Positions 24,103 through 33,117 of a stretch of 64,000 nucleotides of DNA are shown piece by piece (within the stretch, counting starts at the first letter, position 1; the number at the start of each line of letters is the position of its first letter). Location: contig NZ_RQTJ01000008.1 in assembly GCF_003858535.1 (NCBI RefSeq), forward strand, positions 55,817-119,816. The letters run 5' to 3'. Source of the DNA: Paenimyroides viscosum (lineage in GTDB: Bacteria > Bacteroidota > Bacteroidia > Flavobacteriales > Flavobacteriaceae). The notes under the pieces were generated by a model. The model saw only the letters and a program-made list of their open reading frames with translations. It had not been told where the DNA came from and did not search any database. The translations under genes and the position numbers were made by a program.

Positions 24103-26508
24103 ATGCTGCTGAAAAAGATTTTATTTATTATCACCCTTTGTTGTATGTGTTCTGTCAAATTAATAGCTCAGGATAGTACATATCAAGTGTCAGGGATATT
24201 ACAAGGAGACGACGGTTTCCCGATAGACTATTCTGAAGTTTCTGCAACAGATTCCACAGATGTAGTAGTTCAAAGAGTCTTAACAGATTCATTAGGTTAC
24301 TTTAATATAACCCTAAAGAAAGGGTTTTATAAATTGTCATCCAATAGATATGGTTCTGTTTTATTTGAAGAAGAAATAGATGTAATAAACAATTTGGATT
24401 TAGGAATAATAACTGTAAATAGTTCTACTGTTTTAGAAGGAATAACTATTACCGCAACCAAGAGACTAATTGAAAGAAAAGTTGACCGTTTTGTATTCAA
24501 TATTGAAAATAGCCCACTTCTCTCAGGAGGAAACGCATTTGATGCTATAAAAAATGCACCAGGAGTTTACCTTGGCAATAACGAATCCATTAATATAATG
24601 GGAAAGTCAGGAGTAAAAGTCATGGTTGATGATAGAGTATTACATTTAAACCCAAATGAACTTACAGCTTTTTTGAAAAGCATGGGTGCGGATAATATAA
24701 AATCTTTAGAGGTAATCACAACCCCTTCATCTAAATATGATGCACAGGGGAATGCTGGAATAATTAACATAATCACTAAAAAGGGAAGGCAACCTGGATG
24801 GAACGCTAACGTAGGACTTACCGGCTATCAAGGAAAATATAGTAGGTTAATTGGTAATGCAGGATTTAACTACAAAAGTGACAGGATTGATTTTATTTCA
24901 AATTATGCTGTTGGTGATGTTCGTTCTTTCGAAGAAATTGAACAAACTAATAGTTTTGTCAACCCTAATACAGGGGATATAACTAAATATTCTTCTTTAA
25001 ATTATGAAAAACGTAAGGAAGTTTATCATACTCTTACAGGGCAATTAGATGTAAAATTAAGTGAGTATTCTAACATAGGTATTTCAGGGAATCTATATTC
25101 TAATAATAGCCCAAGACCTTCAGACAATGAAACAGAATCGACGAACAACACTTCTTTTTCTTCTTATAATGATCATAAGTTAAATCTTTTCAATTATGCT
25201 ATAGATTTATATTTCAACCAAAAACTAGATACCTTGGGAAAGGTAATGAATGTTAATGCAAGTACATCAAATTTTAAGGTTGATGACAAGCAAAACCTTA
25301 CGAATAGGTTTTATACAAACCAAGTTTTCGAAAATGAATCCAAACTAAGAAGTTTCTTTGATAACAAAACAAAAATATACTCAGGAAATATAGATTTCAA
25401 ATTACCTTATAATAAGTTCTCTTTAGAAACAGGAATAAAGATGGCTCATACTGAAACGGAAAACGACTTCCTATTTCAGAAATTTTTATCCGGTCAATGG
25501 GAGAACAATAATTCATTAAGCAATCAATTCGATTACAAAGAAACGAATACTGCCGGTTACTTCTCATTTAACAGTCAGCTATCTGATCAAATGTCTTTTC
25601 AAGTTGGTTTAAGAGGGGAATATACTAGAACAAAAGGTTTGTCAAGAACTACAGGAACGGAAACAGATTACAATTATTTTCAATTATTTCCAACAGCGTA
25701 TTTTCAATATAAACCAGATGAGAAAAACTATTCATTGAATTTGTCATATTCCAGACGTATCAGTCGTCCTTCTTTTGATTACTTAAATCCATTTATATCC
25801 TATCAAAGTCCACTTTTCTCAAATGTAGGAAATCCATTGTTAAGACCTTCATTTACTAATTCTCTGGAAATAAGTAGTATATTTAATAATAAATATATTT
25901 TAACAATATTTGGAAATACTACCTCAAAATATTTTTCAGAATTCCCTATACGAGTAAATAATACAGATGAAACACGTTATACATTCGATAACATTGGAAA
26001 AGGAAATAACATTGGTATACAAGCTATTATACCAGTTAAAGTAACACCATGGTGGGATATATCTAATACATTTTTGGTAATGAATCAAAATTATAATTTA
26101 TCTTATGAAGATATTGAACAAAAACTTAATAAAGTATTTTGGCTTCTAAATACCTCGAATACTTTTAAGATTAATGAAAATATCTCCGCAGAGTTGTCTG
26201 GAAGATACCGTTCTCCATCAATTCAAGGATTTTACCAAATTGGTAATTTCTTTGATATGAGTGCTGCAATCAATGTTAAGTTACTTCAGGATAAAGCAAC
26301 ATTATCATTTTCAGCACACGACTTATTATACACAAACAGAAGTATCGTTAATATACAATACCCTAATCAAGATTTAGGGTTTACAAGGTATAATGATACT
26401 CGATTATTTAAGTTGTCATTTAGATATAAATTTGGAAATACGGACTTAAAAAACAAACAAAAACAACAAAGCGGAAGTATAGACGAACAAAATAGAGCAG
26501 GTAAATAA
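24103..26508 (+). CDS. TonB-dependent-receptor-like outer-membrane protein
   Basis: The 801-residue protein has a signal peptide (LLKKILFIITLCCMCSVKLIAQ), a carboxypeptidase-regulatory-like domain (YQVSGILQGDDGFPIDYSEV), a plug region (FDAIKNAPGVYLGNNESINI; GIINIITKKGRQPGW) and a large OMP_b-brl-type barrel ending FKLSFRYKFG before a short polar tail. Its stop abuts the transporter ATG at 26509 with no gap. It probably provides the outer-membrane step for the exported peptides or their uptake. Confidence 0.85.
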   Translation: MLLKKILFIITLCCMCSVKLIAQDSTYQVSGILQGDDGFPIDYSEVSATDSTDVVVQRVLTDSLGYFNITLKKGFYKLSSNRYGSVLFEEEIDVINNLDLGIITVNSSTVLEGITITATKRLIERKVDRFVFNIENSPLLSGGNAFDAIKNAPGVYLGNNESINIMGKSGVKVMVDDRVLHLNPNELTAFLKSMGADNIKSLEVITTPSSKYDAQGNAGIINIITKKGRQPGWNANVGLTGYQGKYSRLIGNAGFNYKSDRIDFISNYAVGDVRSFEEIEQTNSFVNPNTGDITKYSSLNYEKRKEVYHTLTGQLDVKLSEYSNIGISGNLYSNNSPRPSDNETESTNNTSFSSYNDHKLNLFNYAIDLYFNQKLDTLGKVMNVNASTSNFKVDDKQNLTNRFYTNQVFENESKLRSFFDNKTKIYSGNIDFKLPYNKFSLETGIKMAHTETENDFLFQKFLSGQWENNNSLSNQFDYKETNTAGYFSFNSQLSDQMSFQVGLRGEYTRTKGLSRTTGTETDYNYFQLFPTAYFQYKPDEKNYSLNLSYSRRISRPSFDYLNPFISYQSPLFSNVGNPLLRPSFTNSLEISSIFNNKYILTIFGNTTSKYFSEFPIRVNNTDETRYTFDNIGKGNNIGIQAIIPVKVTPWWDISNTFLVMNQNYNLSYEDIEQKLNKVFWLLNTSNTFKINENISAELSGRYRSPSIQGFYQIGNFFDMSAAINVKLLQDKATLSFSAHDLLYTNRSIVNIQYPNQDLGFTRYNDTRLFKLSFRYKFGNTDLKNKQKQQSGSIDEQNRAGK

Positions 26509-28704
26509 ATGAAATTAAAGTTCATCTCTCAACATGACCAAATGGACTGCGGTCCAGCTTGCCTAAGTATGATTGTGAGATATTATGGAAAAAAATGTTC
26601 ACTTCAATACATAAGAAATAAATCCTTTTTAAATAAAGAGGGAGTCAGTGTTGCGGGGATTAGTCATGCTGCAAGATCAGTTGGATTAATACCTGGTGTT
26701 TTTAAATTGAATTTACAAGAGCTAGAAGAAATTTCAAAGCAAGGACCATCTATCTTACATTGGAATCAAAATCACTTTGTAGTATTAATTGACATAAAAC
26801 ACAAACGAGGTAAACGTGTTTTTAAAATAGCTGATCCTGGATACGGAATTATGTCAGTTAAAGAAAGTGAATTTGTAAAGCATTGGCTAAATACGAATGA
26901 AGAAGGTATAATGATTACTTTTAAGTTATCAGAAAATTTTCATAGCATCAAGTGTAATTACGATGGTCTTAACACTTTAAAATATATTAAGGGGAAACTC
27001 AAAACATATCGCTGGCGGATAATCACAATCTTTATTGCGGTCTTTATTACAAGTTGTTGCACTTTAATTTTTCCCTTTATAACCCAAGCAGTTGTTGATA
27101 AAGGAATTAGCCAAAAAGACATTAGTTTGGTTGCAAGCTTACTATTGGCACATGCATTTATATTTATTGGTGCAACAGTAGTGGATGTTATAAGAAACTG
27201 GATAACACTATATTTAGGTACAAAAATAAATATAGAAATAATTTCTGATTTCTTAAAAAAAGCACTTCGTCTTCCAATCTCTTTTTTTGACTCTAAACAA
27301 AAAGGAGACTTTAATCAAAGGATCTTAGACCAGCAACGAATAGAAACATTTTTAACCACGCAGAGTATAATTACAATTTTTTCGATTGTTAATTTCGTTG
27401 TATTCCTTGGCGTCCTACTTTATTATAGTAAAGTTATTGTATTGGCATATTCTCTACTTACTGTATTGGCAGTAGTTTGGTCGTTATTGTTTATTAATAA
27501 ACTAAAGACTTTAGATTACAATAAATTCCAGCTACGATCTGAAAACCAAGACACAATATATGAATTTGTAAATGGTATTGAAGAAATTAAACTCAATAAC
27601 CTAGAAGAGTACAAAAGGTCTATTTGGGAAAAAGTACAATTAAAACTTTTTGGAGCAAATATCAGAGTTTTAAAGACAATTCAGTTTCAAACAATAGGAT
27701 TTGATCTCATTAACCAATTAAAAAATATTCTTGTGACATTTCTTTCTGCAAAAGAGGTAATTAACGGAAGTCTGAGTCTAGGAGCAATGCTGAGTATAGC
27801 CTTTATTGTTGGTCTTATGAATTCTCCTATAAGTCAATTAATAACATTTATAAGAGGATATCAAGAAGCAAAACTGAGTTTAGACAGGCTAAATGAAGTT
27901 CAAAACATATCAGAAGAGAGTGAAGTTAATGAAGTTCAGAAGGGATTAGTTCAAAAAGTAATAAAAAGAGATATTTGTGTAAATAAATTGTATTTCCAAT
28001 ATGGAAGTCCTACATCAAAAAAAATACTATCAGGACTATCCTTTACTATCCCACACGGAAAGGTTACAGCTATTGTTGGTGGTAGTGGAAGTGGGAAAAC
28101 AACACTATTAAAATTATTATTAAAATTTTATCAACCTACTGAAGGGGAAATTTTGTTTGGGGAAGATAGCTTAAATAGTTTTGACCCGAATGAATGGAGA
28201 GCTCAATGTGGTGTTGTACTCCAAGAAGGTTACATTTTTTCTGATACAATTAAACAAAATATTATTTGTGGAGAGGAAAATCCTAATATAGAGAAACTTA
28301 AAAACGCTGTTAGATTAGCCAATATTGAATCTTACATCAACGAATTACCGTTAGGTTTTAATACTAAAATTGGTGCCGCAGGAAATGGCTTGTCTGGTGG
28401 ACAAAAGCAACGACTTTTAATAGCAAGAGCAATTTATAAAAATCCACGTTATATTTTCTTTGACGAAGCCACTTCTTCTTTAGATGCAGAAAACGAAAAG
28501 ATTATTCATGATAATTTACAGTCTTTTTTTGTTGGGAAAACAGTTGTTGTAGTTGCTCACCGACTATCTACTGTGAAAAATGCTGACCAAATTATTGTTT
28601 TAAAGGATGGTGAAATTGCCGAAATAGGGACACATGGAGAATTAATTGACAAAAAAAGCGTGTATTACAAATTAATAAAAAATCAATTGGAATTAGGAAC
28701 TTAA
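26509..28704 (+). CDS. Peptidase C39 ABC transporter (double-glycine peptide exporter)
   Basis: The 731-residue protein has an N-terminal C39 protease domain with catalytic Cys14 (QMDCGPACLSM), His89 (NQNHFVVL) and Asp109 (ADPGYG). A six-helix membrane domain spans about 165-450. The ATPase domain has Walker A GGSGSGKTTLL near 524, signature GLSGGQKQR near 625 and Walker B YIFFDEATSSLDAE near 647. All key residues are present. It should cut after the GG of the two peptides and export the cores. No HlyD-type adaptor gene is visible nearby. Confidence 0.93.
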   Translation: MKLKFISQHDQMDCGPACLSMIVRYYGKKCSLQYIRNKSFLNKEGVSVAGISHAARSVGLIPGVFKLNLQELEEISKQGPSILHWNQNHFVVLIDIKHKRGKRVFKIADPGYGIMSVKESEFVKHWLNTNEEGIMITFKLSENFHSIKCNYDGLNTLKYIKGKLKTYRWRIITIFIAVFITSCCTLIFPFITQAVVDKGISQKDISLVASLLLAHAFIFIGATVVDVIRNWITLYLGTKINIEIISDFLKKALRLPISFFDSKQKGDFNQRILDQQRIETFLTTQSIITIFSIVNFVVFLGVLLYYSKVIVLAYSLLTVLAVVWSLLFINKLKTLDYNKFQLRSENQDTIYEFVNGIEEIKLNNLEEYKRSIWEKVQLKLFGANIRVLKTIQFQTIGFDLINQLKNILVTFLSAKEVINGSLSLGAMLSIAFIVGLMNSPISQLITFIRGYQEAKLSLDRLNEVQNISEESEVNEVQKGLVQKVIKRDICVNKLYFQYGSPTSKKILSGLSFTIPHGKVTAIVGGSGSGKTTLLKLLLKFYQPTEGEILFGEDSLNSFDPNEWRAQCGVVLQEGYIFSDTIKQNIICGEENPNIEKLKNAVRLANIESYINELPLGFNTKIGAAGNGLSGGQKQRLLIARAIYKNPRYIFFDEATSSLDAENEKIIHDNLQSFFVGKTVVVVAHRLSTVKNADQIIVLKDGEIAEIGTHGELIDKKSVYYKLIKNQLELGT

Positions 28705-28769
28705 ATAGAAAAGCATTTCGAAATTAAGTTACCTTATCTTGTATTTTAAATTTTTTAAACTATATTATT

Positions 28770-29207
28770 ATGAAAACATTTTTAATCTTTTTAATTATGA
28801 CAACAATTACAATTAATGCTCATTCACAATCCACTTCAAATAGTGAAACAACAAAAACATACTCTAAAATTTCTGAAAAAAAGGAAGAGATTACTAAAAA
28901 TAAGACCCTTTACAAGAAATCAACAATCTCTGTTGAGTATGATGGAGGTGATAATAATACGTATGAATATTCAATGAACTCACCCTCAGGTAACGAGTTA
29001 GAGATTAGCATCAATGATAATTCTAATGAAATTACTTTTTTCATTTTTGAAAATGATGATAATTCCAAAAGTAACGCTGACATCAAGTCATTTAGAGAAT
29101 GGAAGGGTGTATATAAAAATGACATTACAATTAAAGTAAAAACAAAAGAAAAAGGAAAAAAATATAGTTTTTCTTTAATTATAATGGAGAAAATAGAAAA
29201 GAAATAA
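28770..29207 (+). CDS. Small secreted protein of unknown function
   Basis: The 145-residue protein has a signal peptide (KTFLIFLIMTTITINAHSQ), a lysine- and serine-rich linker, and a beta-rich C-terminal part (YEYSMNSPSGNELEISIND; YKNDITIKVKTKEKGKKYSF). There are no cysteines in the mature region and no family I recognise. It follows the transporter by 65 bp, so it may belong to the peptide cluster, for example as an immunity or accessory protein; that is inference from position only. Confidence 0.6.
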   Translation: MKTFLIFLIMTTITINAHSQSTSNSETTKTYSKISEKKEEITKNKTLYKKSTISVEYDGGDNNTYEYSMNSPSGNELEISINDNSNEITFFIFENDDNSKSNADIKSFREWKGVYKNDITIKVKTKEKGKKYSFSLIIMEKIEKK

Positions 29208-29229
29208 ATAATCAAGTGGGTATCACTAA

Positions 29230-29292
29230 CTGAGAGCATTGAAAAACGAATATTATAATTTAGTAAAGAATCAATTGGAGTTAGGCAGTTAA
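29230..29292 (+). pseudogene. Tail remnant of a second C39-type transporter
   Basis: The in-frame stretch reads LRALKNEYYNLVKNQLELGS and stops, closely matching the end of the intact transporter (YYKLIKNQLELGT then stop at 28704). An in-frame stop just upstream and lack of any other transporter sequence show that only the last codons survive. It indicates that a paralogous transporter gene was lost by deletion. Confidence 0.6.
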
Positions 29293-29346
29293 ATAAAATG
29301 TATGAGAAGGTTTAGTGAGAAGTTTACACAAAAAATCATTTACTCA

Positions 29347-30387
29347 ATGATGTTGAAGAAATTCTTTCTTCCCATATTTTTATTAGTACCCCTACTTGTA
29401 TTTGGGCAAAATGACATTCAAGAAATCGTAAACAGCGAATTTGAAAAAGGATATTTCAACGGCACTGTTTTCTATGCAGACGGAAAGCATTCTGCAAAAA
29501 TCAATAAAGGATTTTCTAACATTCAGTTTGATGTAGCAATTGATAATAATACTCGTTTCCAGATTGCTTCTGTAACCAAATTATTTACATCACTTGCAGT
29601 TTTACAGCTTCAGGAAAAAGGACTGATTGATTTTGAAGATAAAGTCGGAAAATACATTCATAGTCTACCCAAAAACTGTAACGACATAACTATTCGGGAT
29701 TTAATGACACATCATTCGAGATTGGAAAATGAACCAGTTAGTGCAGTTATGAATAAGTATTCTTTAGACGATTACATCAGGAACTTTGTAAAGAAAACGT
29801 CAAGCGATACGTTGAAATTCAACTATAACAATGTCGATTTCGTTTTACTCTCCAAAGTCATCGAAAGCATTACAAAGAAGACGTTTACAGAATCAATCGA
29901 AGATATGATTATCCAACCGCTGAAACTGGAAAACACAGGATTTGTAAGCGAAAACGACATCATCAAAAACTTAGCTTATGGCTATCATAACTATTCGTTT
30001 GGAGAAGGCGAAAAAGACGAACCTCTTTTTAACGACAGAAGATATATTTCTAATTATTACGGAGCAGGTGGAATGTATTCGACTACCGAAGATTTATACC
30101 AACTTTTATTAGCTTTAAAAGACAACAAACTGATTTCAGAAAAATCAAAAAATGAATTTCTTCTCAAACCGCAAACCGATGATTTTGTAGATTGGCTTTC
30201 CGGCAAACCTACATTTGGATTTTACTTTGACAACAAAAAAAATGTGTACAGAAGAAGCGGAAGCATTGACGGATTTAATTCCGAAATCATCGTAAACAAA
30301 GTTTTTGACAAAGTTTTAATCATCTTTTGTAATACCGATACCGCAGATTTGATGAGATTAGCAAACAAGATATATTTTAAAAAGTAA
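29347..30387 (+). CDS. Secreted serine hydrolase, beta-lactamase class C-like
   Basis: From the ATG at 29347 the product is 346 residues with a signal peptide (MMLKKFFLPIFLLVPLLVFG). It has the SxxK motif in QIASVTKLF, a YxN-type motif in FNYNNVDF and a later RSGSIDGF in place of the usual KTG-like motif. This is the penicillin-binding-protein/class C-like hydrolase family, with substrates ranging from peptides to esters. A longer frame back to 29302 lacks a better start. It follows the transporter remnant. A specific substrate is not evident. Confidence 0.8.
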   Translation: MMLKKFFLPIFLLVPLLVFGQNDIQEIVNSEFEKGYFNGTVFYADGKHSAKINKGFSNIQFDVAIDNNTRFQIASVTKLFTSLAVLQLQEKGLIDFEDKVGKYIHSLPKNCNDITIRDLMTHHSRLENEPVSAVMNKYSLDDYIRNFVKKTSSDTLKFNYNNVDFVLLSKVIESITKKTFTESIEDMIIQPLKLENTGFVSENDIIKNLAYGYHNYSFGEGEKDEPLFNDRRYISNYYGAGGMYSTTEDLYQLLLALKDNKLISEKSKNEFLLKPQTDDFVDWLSGKPTFGFYFDNKKNVYRRSGSIDGFNSEIIVNKVFDKVLIIFCNTDTADLMRLANKIYFKK

Positions 30388-30578
30388 AAGAATCGGATTA
30401 AATAACCTTACAGCAATTAAAAGCGAATACTGCAACTTAATATGAATCCATTGGGATTTGGCGGTTATATATTACCCCGAACAGAGATAAATAAAAATAT
30501 TTCGTATTGTTTTTTCTCATCAAAAATACTTATTTAATGTTTATATCAGTAATTTAAGGTTGAATTTTATGTTCTTTT

Positions 30579-30598
30579 ATTTCCCCGTAAAAGGAAAA
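30579..30598. promoter_or_regulatory. Palindromic motif, copy 6
   Basis: ATTTCCCCGTAAAAGGAAAA, followed by TAATATAAATTTATAC, about 45 nt before the oxoamine synthase gene at 30642. Confidence 0.4.
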
Positions 30599-30641
30599 TA
30601 ATATAAATTTATACCTGTTAACTTTTTATAAAACATTAGGC

Positions 30642-31910
30642 ATGGATATTGACTTTACTAAAGCAAGTTTTAAAGATTTTGAAAACATTCCAGATCTTGA
30701 CATTTTTGAAAGAGCAAAAGCTCACGAGGGATACCTGAACTACCTGCGTGAAAACGAATTTATGAACTACCGTCTGCTTGCCACTTCGGGCTGTGGTCCC
30801 GAAATAGAACTGGCGGAAGATGGTTACATCAAGAAAGGAGATTACATCAGCTTTGTCTGCAACGATTATCTGGGCTTTACCCAGCATCCCGAAGTAAAAA
30901 AAGCGGTGATTGCCGGTATTGAAAAATACGGAACAGGTGCGGGAGCTTCGCCACTTATTGGAGGCTATTTTGATTACCACAAAGAGCTGGAAGATAAAAT
31001 ATCCGCTTTCTTCAAACGTCCGCAAGGTTCGTCAATTGTATATACTACCGGTTATACCTCAAACAGTGCTTCTCTGCTTTGTCTGCTAAAAAAAGAAGAT
31101 ATTGCTATTGTGGATATGGCTGTCCATTCTTCCGTATATGAAGGTATCATGGGTACTACAACCAAAAGATTTATTCATAACGATATTGAATCGCTGGAAC
31201 GGATTCTTTCACATGCAAAGGATAGTTACAGAACCAAGATGGTCATCATAGACGGAGTTTATTCGCAGGATGGCGACATTGCCAAGCTGAAAGAAATATT
31301 AGAGATAACACATAAATACAGTGGTGTATTATTGGTAGATGATGCACATGGTATAGGTGTTCTGGGAGAAACAGGAAGAGGTGCCATGGAATATTTTGAT
31401 GTACTGGATCAGGTAGATATCATCACCGGTACATTTAGTAAAACATTTGGTAATGTAGGCGGTTATTTGGTGGCTAATAATCCTGATCTGATTTCTTATT
31501 TACAGTTCCAGTCACGTCAGTATGCCTTTTCAGCATCAGCATCGCCCAACGTAATCGGTGTAAGCCGTGCCATGGACCTGATAGATGAAGAACCACAATG
31601 GCAAAAGCAATTATGGGAAAATATTAATTATTATAAAAAAGGACTTTTGGATATTGGTCTGGAAATCGGAGATACCGAATCAGCGATTATACCGGTAAAA
31701 ATCGGAGATGTTTACAAAAACAGCCTTGCCGGGAAAATGTTGCTCGAAAATGGTGTCTATACCAATCCTATCATGTATCCCGCAGTATCATTGAAAGATT
31801 CACGCATACGGATGAGCCTGATGGCAACCCATACAAAAGAACATCTTGATAAAGCGCTGAATGTATTTGATTATGTCAATAAAAAGTTAGATATTGCAAA
31901 GTCTGTATAA
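30642..31910 (+). CDS. Alpha-oxoamine synthase family enzyme (serine palmitoyltransferase/KBL-like)
   Basis: The 422-residue PLP enzyme has SFVCNDYLGFTQHPEV, the substrate-side motif GTGAGASPLIGGY, the cofactor-contacting DDAHGIGVLGETGRG, and the PLP-lysine segment ITGTFSKTFGNVGGYL. These define the alpha-oxoamine synthase group (serine palmitoyltransferase, KBL, AONS), which condenses an amino acid with an acyl-CoA. Which substrates are used cannot be decided from sequence; sphingolipid-type synthesis is plausible in this phylum. The TetR gene follows by 10 bp, so they form an operon. Confidence 0.8.
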   Translation: MDIDFTKASFKDFENIPDLDIFERAKAHEGYLNYLRENEFMNYRLLATSGCGPEIELAEDGYIKKGDYISFVCNDYLGFTQHPEVKKAVIAGIEKYGTGAGASPLIGGYFDYHKELEDKISAFFKRPQGSSIVYTTGYTSNSASLLCLLKKEDIAIVDMAVHSSVYEGIMGTTTKRFIHNDIESLERILSHAKDSYRTKMVIIDGVYSQDGDIAKLKEILEITHKYSGVLLVDDAHGIGVLGETGRGAMEYFDVLDQVDIITGTFSKTFGNVGGYLVANNPDLISYLQFQSRQYAFSASASPNVIGVSRAMDLIDEEPQWQKQLWENINYYKKGLLDIGLEIGDTESAIIPVKIGDVYKNSLAGKMLLENGVYTNPIMYPAVSLKDSRIRMSLMATHTKEHLDKALNVFDYVNKKLDIAKSV

Positions 31911-31920
31911 AAGAGAAATA

Positions 31921-32619
31921 ATGGGACGAAAGAAAAAAACTGAAATAGAAAATACAGAAGATACAACCCCTAAAACAAGAAAAACCTTATCAGGTCCCCT
32001 TCGGGACAAATCCAGAACAATGGCAAGGATGGTAGCTGCCGTAGGGAAAGTAATTCAAAAAAAGGGCTATCCGGGGCTTACTGCTCCCAACATCGCTATT
32101 GCTGCCGGTGTGGATAAGAAATTAGTATGGACATATTTTGGTGGAATTGACAATTTGATTGAAGAATACGTTCGTCAGAAAGATTTCTGGAAATTTGCAG
32201 CAAAGGGATATATAGATGATTTGTTGAAAAATCCGGAGGATATAGGCAAAAATGAAATTGAAGGTTTATTACAAAATCAGTTGGATGTTCTTTTAAAAGA
32301 CAAAGTGCTGCAAAAGATTATCCATTGGGAATTGGGTGAAACCAATAAAATGTTACGAAAAATAGCTGACCGACGTGAAGACATTGGTGAACAATTATTT
32401 TCACTTATCATGCCTGATTTTGAGAAATCTAATACTGACCTGAGAGCTCGTTTAGCTTTGCTTATTGGTGGTATCTATTATCTTTCGTTACATGCTAAAA
32501 CCAATGGTAGTGCGTTTTGTGGGATTGACATCAACGAAGATCCCGGAAAGGAACGCATCGAAAACGCCATAAGAGATATTATTTTTGAAGCTTACGAAAA
32601 AGCGGGAGTGAATAAATAG
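31921..32619 (+). CDS. TetR/AcrR-type regulator
   Basis: The product is 232 residues from ATG 31921 (a frame opens earlier at TTG 31894). A lysine-rich N-terminus is followed by the HTH region VIQKKGYPGLTAPNIAIAAG and VDKKLVWTYFGGIDNLIEEYV, the TetR pattern. The C-terminal part is a helical ligand domain. It probably regulates its own operon with the oxoamine synthase; the ligand is unknown. Confidence 0.85.
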   Translation: MGRKKKTEIENTEDTTPKTRKTLSGPLRDKSRTMARMVAAVGKVIQKKGYPGLTAPNIAIAAGVDKKLVWTYFGGIDNLIEEYVRQKDFWKFAAKGYIDDLLKNPEDIGKNEIEGLLQNQLDVLLKDKVLQKIIHWELGETNKMLRKIADRREDIGEQLFSLIMPDFEKSNTDLRARLALLIGGIYYLSLHAKTNGSAFCGIDINEDPGKERIENAIRDIIFEAYEKAGVNK

Positions 32620-32625
32620 ATTTAG

Positions 32626-32652
32626 AAATCCGGCTTTAAAGTCGGATTTTCC
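32626..32652 (+). terminator. Terminator after TetR gene
   Basis: AAATCCG / CGGATTT hairpin followed by TTCCTTTTT. Confidence 0.7.
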
Positions 32653-32691
32653 TTTTTAACATCAAATATCATACTACAGACACTATTTTAA

Positions 32692-33069
32692 ATGGAAGGA
32701 ATTATAGGAACAATAGCCAAAGTTGTGATTGGTTTGGTCGCTTTGGAACATCTTTATATTTTATGGATAGAGATGTTTGCCTGGGAAACAAAAGGCAAAA
32801 AAACATTTAAAACGTTACCTCGCCACCTGTTTCACGAAACAAAGGGCTTGGCTGCCAATCAGGGGCTTTATAACGGTTTTCTTGCAGCAGGATTATTCTG
32901 GTCGCTTTTAATATCGGATATTATTGTATGGCAACATAATATTGCTTTGTTTTTTCTGATATGTGTTTTTGTAGCGGGTACTTTTGGATCTGTTACTGCA
33001 TCAACGAGTATATTTGTAAAACAGGCACTACCTGCATTAATAGGTATTGTACTCGTACTGCTGAGTTAA
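32692..33069 (+). CDS. DUF1304 membrane protein
   Basis: The 125-residue protein has four membrane segments (VVIGLVALEHLYILWIEMF; NGFLAAGLFWSLLISDII; IALFFLICVFVAGTFGSV; ALPALIGIVLVLLS). The motif HETKGLAANQGLYNGFLAAG is typical of DUF1304. Function is not established. It follows a terminator, so it probably has its own promoter, and ends just before the helicase gene that reads the other way. Confidence 0.85.
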   Translation: MEGIIGTIAKVVIGLVALEHLYILWIEMFAWETKGKKTFKTLPRHLFHETKGLAANQGLYNGFLAAGLFWSLLISDIIVWQHNIALFFLICVFVAGTFGSVTASTSIFVKQALPALIGIVLVLLS

Positions 33070-33083
33070 AAAAACATCTTGAT

Positions 33084-33117
33084 AAGAGGTGTGTGGCTTT
33101 CTTACAACACACCTCTT
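33084..33117. terminator. Bidirectional terminator, DUF1304/helicase
   Basis: AAGAGGTGTG / CACACCTCTT stem. It overlaps the last codons of the minus-strand helicase gene, which ends at 33102. Confidence 0.65.
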
